A stretch of DNA of 64,000 nucleotides from Eretmocerus hayati (lineage: Eukaryota > Arthropoda > Insecta > Hymenoptera > Aphelinidae): positions 70,174,282-70,238,281 of the forward strand of contig CM056741.1 in the NCBI GenBank assembly GCA_029851415.1, read 5' to 3'. Each line of letters begins with the position of its first letter. Positions within the stretch are counted from its first letter, which is position 1. Shown here piece by piece: positions 32,460 through 44,900 of this stretch. Made by a program: the position numbers and the translations under genes. Below the pieces are notes generated by a model. That model did no database searches, was not told where the DNA came from, and saw only the letters and a list, made by a program, of their open reading frames with translations.

Positions 32460-35400
32460 AAATATGTATTTGTAAAAATTGGCCGGTAGTAACTATCGGC
32501 CATGCGTAGAGGTGAGAAATCATCGCAACGTTGCGAATGAAAAGTGACGCAGCTCAGAAAATTAAGTAGCCGGTGATTAGTCAATGAAATAAACGGGTGA
32601 TTTTATATCTCTAAGAGGTAAAAAAACACCTTCGAATAACGAAAATTCGATGGTGCTGCGTATGCAAAGAGTATCATATGGTTCTTAAAATTTATGCTCG
32701 GTGCATATACACGAAGAACGAGTATTCAATCAGTGAGAAAGCAATAGCGTTAATTTTATGGTCAAGCCAAGAAACAAAATCAAAGTAGCTAACTCGCATT
32801 TTAGAAGAATGATACTAGGAAAAAAATTTTAGATGGTGTCCAACGAAAAAAAAAGATGACGAGTAACTGGACAAGAGTGATAGCTAGACACCATTTGTTA
32901 TTTTTATAAATTCATGACGAACAAAATGTTAGAAAAATTCAAAAGGAATATTGATGCCCGAACATCTCCGTCAGAGGGCTGTGTGATTTGTATCTCTCAT
33001 ATTGCTAGGAATGAATAGTACTTCTATGCTGACATTCGTAGTCGTTCATGAAATGAGAGAGATAAAAATGCGTTGTATCATCGCAATCTATTTTAAGCTA
33101 AGGGAAAAAGAACATATTAAAAGAAAAACACAAGAGTAAGAGAGAAAAAGCTAGATAGATAGATTTTAAGTAGTTAGAAAATAATGAATTTGCATTAGGA
33201 TGGGATAGTGGTTTTCTCGATCTCGAGGACCAAATGGATAATTCAACACAATCACAACGAAATTGGCCGCGCAATGAGTGCAGAGTATACAACTCAAGAC
33301 AAGCGTTTTCGAACATTTATCTACACTAAATAGCGCTTCGAAGAATCAAATCATTAAACTCAATCGTTCTGCATTCACTCTTATAGAAATGAGAATGAGT
33401 AATAAAACGCACAAAGAGAAACTATGATCATAGCTCTGATCAACCTATCACCTCTGTCATGAAAAGCAGTATGGCAGATGAGTAGGAATATTCATAACCA
33501 CGGAAACTCATCAATGATAGGTAGATTTTACACAAATCATTAATTGATTAATCGTGGCATTCATTCATGAACCTATCACGTGGTTGATGATTTTCAATAT
33601 TTGGATCTAATTACGTGATTTTAGAAAAAATATCATTTCGACCACCTTTAATTTATATTCGCAATGTCCATTGCTCGCTTACTGTAACTCCATCTTCTTC
33701 AAATTACAGTTATTTTGGTACTAAAATGATGTATCTGTGCTATGATCTAGAGTTGCTGTAAATTTTTTGTGTGCATGTCAAGATATACAGGATAGTTTGA
33801 TCATTGATGAAGATTCTTAACAACGATACTCTGATTCAAATTGGCACCTTTCACCCTGCCTTTCGCTGACTCATTGTTGGAACATTTCATGATGTCTTGA
33901 AGAATCCCTACAGAAAATCAAATCTGCTACAAGTAGCTCCATTTATAGAAATTTCTCGCAACTTCATGAATTAAAATCCAAGGATGCTGTTTTTATTGAT
34001 CTTTTTCGAATTTTTAGGACCGATATACAACAATTCAGAGTTTCGGTTCAGTGGCCTGATAAATACTTATCTAAAAACTGAGCGACCAAATAAGCGAGTT
34101 CTTCTCAAATGTTCTTGGCACTTTCTTTTGTATTGTTGGACGAATTTGAGTTACTATAAATTGAGCTTAGGTAAGTGTACTCAATATGCCTCTCCGCAAA
34201 CCAATCCTCCTGTAGTTTTGGCCTACTCCAGAATTTCTGAACGTTTCTGAGCTAACTTTGAAGCTTGTTTGAAGACCTTTGAGCTCAAGTGGCTTCAATC
34301 TTGATCGACCAAAAATGCTATAGGTAGCCATTTTTCCAAGAAGTGATTGTTGAAGTATACACAATCGATTTCATCGGCGTAGGTATAACCACATTTAGAG
34401 TTGTCGTAGGCCCAAATCACCACTTCCGATTTATTTTGATGTGATGAACACGTTCTGAGTAGTGGAAAAAGTCTTACTCCGCTCTCTTCCGAGATAGCCA
34501 TATAAGGGCATGTTGGCTAGATTCCAACTTTGACCTTCATGTTTTGCAAACAATCTCCGGATATGGCACCTAAAATGAAGGATTTTGAAGGTCGCGAAAT
34601 GAAGAATTGAATGCGTTGAAGTACGTTGAGATAGGTCTAAGTCAATAAATTTGGCACCAGTTTTACTGAAAGCAATTTCCTTGCTCGGGCGGTTCCGTAG
34701 CTGCACAGAAGAAAGAAATAAACAACTCACAATAAATTTTCTGGGACCCGCGGAAATCATGCATTCGGATTGCGCGTGGCCAACGAGGTCCCATACTTAC
34801 AGAGGGCAAGTTGGATACAGCAAGCGTGTTGGGTACACATACCTTGTAACGGTTTCGGTAATCCACGTTTTATTTTTTCAGTCAGTTATTGTGATACATT
34901 CGCCGATTCTCGTGTGACATGCTACACGAATTAATCTCGTAAGTTCTCTGAGAATCCGCTGGCATGATCAAGCGGGAATGAGAGTTGCAGACGACCACTA
35001 TGAACGACTTCAATTAATAAAGAGACATTTTGCATTGCAACGACGGCAAGAGCTACATAGAGCGAAGGGAACCTCGAGATACGAGAAAAGTAAAAAATAA
35101 GGAACTTACATAAATAGATACACAATGATGCACAAACAGCACAGAAAATATTCTATAATATTCAATCCCACATTTTAGAAAGTAAAGATAAAGATTAGCG
35201 ATTTATATCAAACGAAAAATAAAATAAGAGTACCGAAACATCATAGACCGAGATAGAATTTTAGTTGTGATAATGCGACTCGATATGTCACAGATTTTAG
35301 ATAAGCTCAACCGAGAGCTCAAAGATTACTACTATTGCAGCAACGAAGTTTTTGCAGAAAGGTGATGCAATGTATAAATTTGTCTCGAAAAGCTGAGTGG

Positions 35401-38400
35401 ATGGATGTGGATATATTCTTGGTTGCAGAGATTTCATCATTTCTTATGGGACTAGACGTTTTTCTGTAAGAGATCGAGACCCAAGAGTCACAATATTGAG
35501 GCAATTGCAAAGCAATTGAAAAAGTCAAATGTAGAGTCAAAATGATTTCATACTCATAGTGATTTTGTACTGATATCATTACATTTCATACAGTCTGGCA
35601 AGTATTGGATCGATCGAATTGAGATCACGGAATTATGCAAACACGTGCTAGTTTTGATGAATTTTATTGTTGAATCAAATGTTGGATGCTCATCCGATAA
35701 CAACTGCACGTTCTCATTGCTTTGTACTCAATTCTGGACGAATCTTCCAAAAAAACTCGTTCAACGATGTTCTATCATAGAGATATCTATGCATTCGTTC
35801 CATTTTCCGCGTTCCCTTAGCACGGAATGAGATAGGCCGTGCCAACTCAAAAAGTAGAAATCACTAAATGGCTTGTACAGATATTTTGTCCGGCGAGTGT
35901 ACATCAATACCCATCCTTTTTAGCTCATTTCAATTCGAAACGAGGAACAACTTTTCAGTCCAAACTCAGTCGACCGTTATACAATCAACGATGTGATAAG
36001 CAACTGTAACAATTTTTTCTATGATATATTTTATGACATAATAATGCTATCATACTGATTTTTCTCAGAGAATCTTGATGATCGTCCCATGGAAAATTAC
36101 CCTCATGTTCGGCATCATTAGATGATGATCACTGGTCGAGTAAGAGAATCGAACAGACTCGTATCTTTCTAATCAAAGAGAGGAAATCCACTTAAAATTC
36201 ATTAGGATAGAACATCTCCCTCATACTGATATTCAAATTTAGCCTAATGAACTATAATCCAATATCTGCGGGTCAAGTCAACTAGGCGCTGGTTTTTTCC
36301 TGCTCTAAATTCTCGCTATTACGCGAAAGAGACGATTTTTCAAAGAGAATGGCTAATCGGTATGCTGAAGCACACGAGTGAAATCAATCTATAACCATGC
36401 AACCACATTCTAATACGCTTGTCTTGACTTAGCTCCCGACAAAGCTCACCCGTCGAATCTATTACAAATCGTTTGAATGAAGGATTTGACAAATGAGAAT
36501 GCAGCTGGGAACTCAGCTGACATTCCGATTGATTTTGATCTTTTCGCATGATTTCAAATTGAAGTGAGTAATGAGCTGCATCAGTGAATTAGATCAGTTC
36601 GACAGCACCCGAAGCTCAGTTTCACGTGAAATTGTAGACAGCCACCCCAGTGTACTCTCTTCTGTATGAGATCATGATTATCACGTGGACACGAAATATT
36701 TTTACAAGGTTGTCATAAGATGTCAATTTACGTTTGGTCTGACTGTCGATCCCGTCGAAAAGTTTTCAACCCGACTATCTCATTTAAAATCCAATACCGA
36801 CGTGTGATACTCCCCGTAAGATATTCGAACGGTTTACTTTGGAAAACGTCAATTTGTACAGACACGGGCGAAAACATCATTAGTAACTTGGTGACTACAT
36901 TTGATTGTCATCTTACCCATTTTCAACGGAAGACGAAAACTTGGCCAACATCGAATCTTGGTTCGAGGAAGCTAGACCAGAAGAAGAAACTGGTATTTCA
37001 GAGATATTTTCATAAAATAGAGTAGGGAAATAAGCTCAAATGAAACAAAGAGGGGTTGCGGGGACATTTTGAAACTCTTTGTCATTAGAAAGAAACGAAC
37101 ACTGTTTGTTCAATTTTATAGCACAAGGTTTACTTTGAATTGATCCACTCACTCTCAATCCTTTTCATTTTCGCAAGGGTAGACTGAAGTCAGGCACGAT
37201 TTGAAAACAATGCAGAGCAGCTAGTTTGAAATTTCAAGTAACTGAGATCATGTTCCAGCTCCAAATCTCCGAATCATTCCTCCAAGTAATATCTTGCTAG
37301 AGAAACTTTTTTATGGTTAAAATCATTCCAATCATTATATGATAAGTTAGCTATGAGATTCGATCTCATGAAAATGCAATACGAATAAATTGAGACTACA
37401 GCAGCGATTTATATATTTTTCCTATACAAAAATTAACGAAGTGATCTTGTAAATAAGTAAAAGACGAACTGGTGAAGATAGATGGATAATTCTAGAATGA
37501 TTAGACAAGAGTTAGATGAAGATCAAAAAATGGACTTTTATCGGAAGAACAAAAAAAGTTTATTAATCGAGAGGGATGAGCCTCCTAGTGAGGAAACATT
37601 CATTTGGCATCGTTATGCGGAACGCTCTCTCTATAAAATATAGGATGTAAGGTGGAGGGATTAGAGGAATTCTTTCAAAAATATGTCCACTGCAATCAAG
37701 CTTTTGAGCATGATATTCATACGTTATAAGCCTTAAAGTGCGCAATTGCGTGAAAAATGACGCACGGAGAAACCAAATGATTTACATATATATAACAAAT
37801 TATTCATATACACTGCAAGAACGAAATTAAAGAAATAATATCAGAATGTAAGTTAACGATTAAAGATCAAAGAACAAAAAAATAGTATATATATATATAT
37901 ATATACACACATTATATTGATGCATATACATGAATATGATACAGATAAAATGGATGAACTATGGAATACTGTAGACTACGATGAGGTGAAACGTGAAATA
38001 AATGATAGTAATCATCAAAATATGGAAGCAAAATCGTTCAGTTGTTGAATCTATGTACACCATAATCTTATGTTGAAAATAACGTAAGACCATCATCCAC
38101 CAGAAATTAGTGAATGCAGCTGTAAATCATGAGAATCACAAGAGATGTTGAGGAAAATTCAAGAAATTTTGGGGTTCCAATTTCTTCATTACCATGTGTT
38201 GTCAATCTCAGCTCTATTCATTCATAGAACCTATACTTTTATGTTGGTCCAGAAAACTTACTTCTGAGTTTCGGACAAGTTTAATGATCAAATTCCAATT
38301 CTCAAATCCTGCTGTCACTTTTACATGGAAAGGATGCATCCTTTACATGTAACCACGCATGAGGAAACTTCAATAACTGTTGAACTTGATTCCTTAAAGA

Positions 38401-41400
38401 ATGAAGTTATAATCCATTAGGCATAGGCAGATTCGATTCCATTGATTAGCAGTCAGGAGGATATATCAAACCGGATTCTTTGACATTTCATAATACCATG
38501 CGTCATCAAATCCAGAGCTTGATGAGGAAAATCAAATTCCACGAGTCGCAGGTATTCTATGATGAAGACGATAAAAGGTAAGTCTTGTTTGTGAAAATTC
38601 ATTAATCAGTTAGTTTGAGTGATGAATAGTTACTCAAACTCTCATGCCTATCTGACATTCAACAGTTTAGAATAATCGAATAAATCGCACTCAAGAAATA
38701 CTTTCGTGGGAATAACCTCATTGAGCAATAAAAATGACGGTATTTAGTTCGTAGCTGTAGTGTCACTATTCTGATAGTTCGTTGAAATAATCGGTTTTCG
38801 ACACTCCCAGAAAATTTTTTGGATTTGAAAGCAGATTTTATTATAGGTAAACCGACTCTTTCGCATAAATCAGTTGAAGGAGAAGATCCAAGGTCCTAGA
38901 TAGGTGAGTTCGGGTTCTGGTTCATAACTTGAAAATCGATCAGTTTTGGACAAATAGAGCATTGACATATCACCATGCATAGAAGTGCGACCATATGGCC
39001 ACAAGAAAGCGCTCTGCTAATCTCGTTTAGCAGCGTATTTTCGTCCAAGTGATGACGATTACCTTGCGGTAAATGCGAGTCCTTTGTTTGAAAGCCAACC
39101 ATATTTTTCTATCTGTTATTCTTATCGTTCGAAGAAGCTTTCCTCGATAAAAGATCATCTTGGTTACGATTCCAAAAGCTGTTGACGGAGACTTCGCGAG
39201 CTTGAATTCCACTATAAATGGGATTTGAGATAATGGAGTTATTATTGAAAAGTATACGTATCTAGTACTGAATGCTGTAAGTCAGATCTCCGGAATCCCC
39301 TAAGACGCTGTAGAAAGGTACGAGTGAGCTAAAATACCCGACCTTTTCGAGACTCGAACTGTCGGACTCCCAAGGAATGGTACAGGCGCCAGGTCCCAAG
39401 CATTTCGTTTTGCAGAACTTACCTTCCTCGTCTTCGCTTCGTGATCAGTAGAATACAGAATCGAGCGAAACTGCGTCGATTTATGGATCTGAGTAGATTT
39501 TTCGATAGCAACTCACTCTCCCAAAATGAATCAGCTAGAATAGCTGGAAATCATCTTATCATCCATGATATTTTCAGCAAACACGAACGGATTCTCGCTA
39601 ACCGAATCAGCATGTCAGATTAAATGAAAGAACCAATGACGAGGCACTATTTCATGGGTGTCGTCGTTCCCTATCATTGGATATAGATAATTTTCTATAG
39701 AAGTGGGATCGAATCCTGACATCAGATAAAAACGCAATCATCCTATTCCTGAGACGCTGCACAGTATTGAAAAAAACCGGCACGGAACAAGATTAATTGG
39801 CTCGTGAAAACGGACCATTGTGGGACTTTTCAACAGGTCATTTTGTAGCTTTTTACATCTAGTTTTTGAACTCTTACATCTAAGTTTTGAACGAAGGGAA
39901 TGCATTGTAAGCTAAGAGTTGAAATAGACAAAATTGTAGAATTCCGTCCAAGGAATTAGAAATCGTTGCCAGTTTCTCCAAAAAACTTCATTTTTTTTGA
40001 GACTTACAGAAAATCTGACCGCGTCAATCGAAAGAACAAAAAATTTTACGTTGAAGTAGGTGCTCTCAAAATTTTTCAGAACTTTCTGTAATTATTTCCA
40101 GCAGGGCACACATTCAGATCAGTTCTAATCCACAGGATTGAAACGGACAGAATCGATTTGTTCGGATTGTTTCGAATATATTCGGATTGCAACCGATTGG
40201 TGCATCGATATTTCTATCAGATAAACTGGCATTGGATTGGATTGAATCGTATAGGAGCAGTTCTATTTTTCAGGATCGAGACATATCCCAGTTAGGACGA
40301 TACCCAAGAAGGTTCCGTTCGGAACCAGGGAACGTTTCAGTCAAGAGACTGTGAACCGTAGGGGCACCGTTGCGGCTATGTACGAATATCCGCAGCCGAA
40401 ACCATTCCTTACAGGTTGTCTCATGATCGCCGGAACTTTCCCATGGTTCCATAATAGTTTTGTAATGGTTTCGTATTCGTTGCTCGTGCAACCAAGAACT
40501 TAGACATTTTTTCGTTGAATAAATAAATAAATTGTATTCAAGATGTTCACGTTTTTCTGATTAAACTGATCAGGGTTTACATTCAGGGCTAGTTTTAATG
40601 GTATCTTGAAATTTATTCATATTGGTGTCAAATATGGATTGGCCCTCTATCAAAGCTTGATCAGACTCTTTAAACATGAGTTGTGCCTGAGTTATTCGGT
40701 GAACCAATCATTGGAATATCGTTCATTGACGGTCTTTGCAGTTTTTCGAAGATTGGTTAAGGGGATGCGGTCGCCGTGCAACCCGGAACTTATTTTTCAC
40801 TTACATGTAACTCAACATTTCGACGATACGGGATTTGACACGAGTTGTCCACTGATAATTAGCATCCGAATCGTGATGGACAACCCACCATTTGTCAAGG
40901 TAAACATGAAAAGTGAATGAGTACAAGGGACAAGTGCTATGATACGAATTGAAGAAGCAATCAAACGACTGTTTGTTCAATTTTCTGCAAATCGAAAGAT
41001 CACCATGATATATTGTATTCGGAATTTCATATATACAACTGGGTCACTTCTGTGAGCACGCCTGACAGCCCAAGTTCGAGGGATCGACCTCATACTTTAC
41101 ATGCATACATATATACATTAAGTTATCATATAATCAAAATATTAAGAGTATGCAATAATGACGGAGAACCCACATATTTGATTATCAAAAAATTCAACCT
41201 GTACAGTCACCACTGCGGGGAACATCCTACAATTTGAATCTCCGTTAGTTCAGGGGTGAGCTACATATTCCATCATCTCCACAAAAATGAAATAGAATGA
41301 GAAAGTCAGATGCACTTACATCGTCTACATTGGAAATTAATGTAATAACTCAATAAATCGGATACCTATCTACAAGCATAAACGATCACGAATGTCCCAA

Positions 41401-41727
41401 CGAGCACTACAGTGTGCACAATGAATTGAGTCTTGTACAAAGTCTAATATTAAATTTCGGAAAATCTCTGATTCCAGATCTTTTGTCGATTACTTAGTTC
41501 AGGAGGTCTCTATTCTAGACCCATTTTGATATTATTAGGATATATCATGACAAAAATCTGTAGCTAAATAAGTAATTAGCTATAGAATGGCTACTTCATT
41601 GTGATCTACGGATCCTTGGAATGTGGAATATCTTGTCCCCGCAGCATTGAAATAGTCAGTCAGAAATTGACAATTTTTAAATCTGATCCATGAACTTTCT
41701 ATCTTACTGGTTAGATCATTTTTGTCA
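32460..41727. other. 9-kb AT-rich intergenic stretch, few features
   Basis: No gene recognised between the frame-broken fragment and Deaf1. The stretch holds a (TA)n microsatellite at 37886-37905. About 34245-34360 is a diverged relic of the arm seen near 8735-8850 (GAGCTAACTTTGAAGCTTGT; TTTTTCCAAGAAGTGATTGT). About 39985-40085 is a relic of the 51815-55705 foldback subunit (GCGTCAATCGAAAGAACAAA; TTTTACGTTGAAGTAGGT). ORFs of 60-109 codons have no recognised domains. The part just left of 41728 is presumably the Deaf1 3' UTR. Confidence 0.45.
37886..37905. repeat. (TA)n microsatellite
   Basis: Ten uninterrupted TA dinucleotides followed by a short CA run. Confidence 0.9.
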
Positions 41728-41931
41728 TTATTGTTCCCGAGTCTGATTCGTGCCCAGAACCTCAGCTGCACCGGCACTACTTTCCACAATCAGCATCACA
41801 GTCTCAGTAGCATCTCGTACACATTCAACTTGGTGAACATTCCAGTCCTTTCGCTGGCAGAATGTTGAGCAATAAGGAGTGCGGCGACACAATGAACACT
41901 CTGCAAGAGCACTCCTATTGCAATTTGCACA
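41728..41931 (-). CDS. Deaf1: Deaf1 terminal exon (MYND zinc finger)
   Basis: Acceptor TTTGTTTGTGTTTCAG leads directly into TGT of the first zinc ligand. The exon encodes 67 residues and TAA. All eight MYND ligands are present with spacing C-x2-C-x7-C-x2-C-x5-C-x3-C-x7-H-x3-C, including [11 protein letters not shown] as in DEAF-1. MYND domains recruit partner proteins carrying short proline-containing motifs. Confidence 0.96.
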   Translation of the reverse strand, partial: CANCNRSALAECSLCRRTPYCSTFCQRKDWNVHQVECVRDATETVMLIVESSAGAAEVLGTNQTREQ

Positions 41932-44900
41932 CTGAAACACAAACAAAATACCGGATTCTTCAGCATGACGTTACAAACTAGTAATTCCACGAGAAAACGA
42001 TACATGGTCGAAAGTAAGGGCTCAGATTTCTTTTTGAGTGAACTTTTTCGATTTTATGGGGTAAAATAGGACCATCTGTCGCGATGAAAACAATTGTAAC
42101 ATTTTTTTCGAACCCTGGTACACAAATCAAAATTATGTTTTCAACTTTTTTTGCAAAATTTTCGTAACTTTTTCATACTCAAATCGTTATAGCTCAGAAA
42201 TCATGTTAGATGAAGGGGTGCGGTTTAGCGCATCTGTAAGGTGAGCAAAAACCTATCGAAGACCACTTTAGAGTTCTGGATTTCATGTAACCTCGATTAT
42301 ATATGAATGATTCCGTGAAAATCATCTTCTATTTTTTTTCTCAAAAAAGCAATTTTTTTGGAAGATTTAAAAGTACATTTTTTCATGTAAAAAGTTGTGT
42401 TCTCCACAAATAAAACGTTTTCACTATGCATTTTTCGGTTTTCAACTGTTTTCTGGGCCTTTTTTCATTTCAATGACAGAAAGTCTCAATTTTCTGCGCA
42501 TGCGCGAGATTTCAAGATTTCAAAACCAATTTTTCCGAAAAGTTGAGGAAATTTCCTCCAAAATGACCTCCTGTTGAGCTTAAATCCGTTGATTTAAACC
42601 AAAGTTACAGTGACCTCTGACAGTTACTACAAAAAGCAGCTTGGTGTGAGGCGTGCGAGGCCCCATATTCGCTCTAGTCATTGCCTGGAAGCCTCCATGT
42701 TTTCGCCCAAATCGTTCTTCATCATTCGGGCGCTGCAACTCCGCTTCTAGTTGATGAAATTGAACTCAACAAGAGGTCATTTGAATTTTTAAATATTTCA
42801 TGTCTCAGAATCCATATTTCTAACCACTTTTGCAATGTTGGAGGATGATTCGAGGAACTTTTCCTTATTAGTTATCGAGATTCTGCTTCATACAGCTCAA
42901 GAGAATCTTCTAGCATTCCATGATATGTTGAAAATATGAAGTTTGAGACATGATGTACCATGAAAATCTTTAAAAAACAATAAAACTTGTAATAAAGACG
43001 CCTCACAACTCGAAGTAGACGCGCCGTTTGAGAATCTTCCAGAGAACAATTTTTTAGATCTTTGAAAGTTCTACAAAAAAATTCTCCACACATTTTTCGA
43101 TAGAACGAGCCGGTTTTGAGTTATCAAAAGATTAACGAGAAAACATGGCAAGATCGCAAATTTTTCGAAATGGGCCTCGATATACTTATACACGGGAGAA
43201 ATGATTTTACTCGCCATTTCGAGGCGTGAACCGGTACGATTTCGGTCGAAACGGATCCTTATTGTGTAGGATCTCCTGAAAAACACCCCATAGATGGATT
43301 TTGGTGTCAGTTCAGTGGCACTCGTCGCAGGTCGAAGCGAGGTGTGTAGATAGTCATACTCGCGTGGATTGCAATCGCGCTACGCGGGTCATACAAGACA
43401 AAATCTCACACCCAAATGACACAGAGGAATCAACAAATGCTCCTGGAAAGCTAAATAATACATCTTAGGATCACTATAATTTCGGTAGCTCGATCATTCA
43501 CTTCATCCCCCATTGCACGATAGTAATTTTCGCGGGTCCCACCGGAGGGAACTCTCGCACTCTGGGACAGAATGCCGCTTTTCACCTTCGCAGTGAACGT
43601 GTTAATTAAATATTTTCAACGTCCATCTATGCATAGCACTCGAAATAAATACGATAGAACTAAATATTTGTGATAAAACGAACGAGCGCACGACGGCGCG
43701 CGCGAACCCCCACTCTACCGTCCCCTATACCTTTTACATGGCGGTCGCTCGTGCGCGCCGTCGTGCGCTCGTTCGTAATCCGGACCCTGATGTATACGAC
43801 CGTAGCGCCTGACGATGCAGTGCATGTCAGTGCAAATTAGTTGAGATTATTGAGTCAAATGAATATAAGGGACTGAGAAATCACACTACTCGCAGAGAGC
43901 GGTTAGAAGGATTGAATCGGGCCTACTTCAGTAACTTTCCTAAAGTGAATTTGACAGATTTGTGACATCAGGGTAAGGGGATATAAGAGCTTTCACAACT
44001 CAATGTCACGCTAACGAAGTTTTTAGCAAGAGCAAGAATAAAAGTGGTAACAAAACAAGTCGCTCAAGATATTTCATAGCAGTGAAGCCTCGAGTGGAGC
44101 GCAGAAACGCATTTATCCTCGGTCGAGAGCTTGCGAGAACCGGCGGAAAAGCACCGTTTTTGCGCTAGCTGCTATAAAAAGTGTATTCAAAATATTCAGA
44201 AAGTTGCAAGCCCAGTGATTATTCCACAAAACAAATGAAAAAAGATAGGATCACGACAAGAAGTCGACACAATCAGTTGATATATTTTTTTAAAATATCG
44301 ACTTTTTCATGATTTGTTACAGGAAATTTGATTACTATATTATTAGTATTACGAGTTCTGAGGTTTTGATAAGAGTGAGAGCAGAAATGGTTCTAAGTTC
44401 AACAGAGCTGAAATATTTAAATGCCAATTTTTTTCTTTCTACCTAGCGGGGGGCATATGGCCTTCATCGGTGTCACCCGCTTCTGACTCTTATTTTGAAT
44501 GGAACTTTGAACAGATATTTAAAAGTGAGGCAGCTCGAAATTGAGAATAGTATAGGAAATTTTAAGACGATATCACGAGCTCGTGAAACTAGACTCATTG
44601 CCAGAGATAAAAGTTGTGTCAGGATTATCGTAAGCATCATCCCGACAGTGGAACGAATTTTTTTTACCTCATCAAAAAAGCAGTAATGACTCTCAATTGA
44701 TCAGAATGTAAAAAATAAAATGAGGAATAAATGAAGATGTCACTACCTTTTTATCATGAGAGTCTGTTGATGGTTGCAGAGCGACTGTTTCCATATCTCC
44801 ATTTCTGTCATCTGGATGAAGAACTAAACTTGATTCTTTCTCACCTTGTTTCTCTTCTGACTTCAGTTCTTCAATGACTTTTTTGAATTCATGTGCAACT

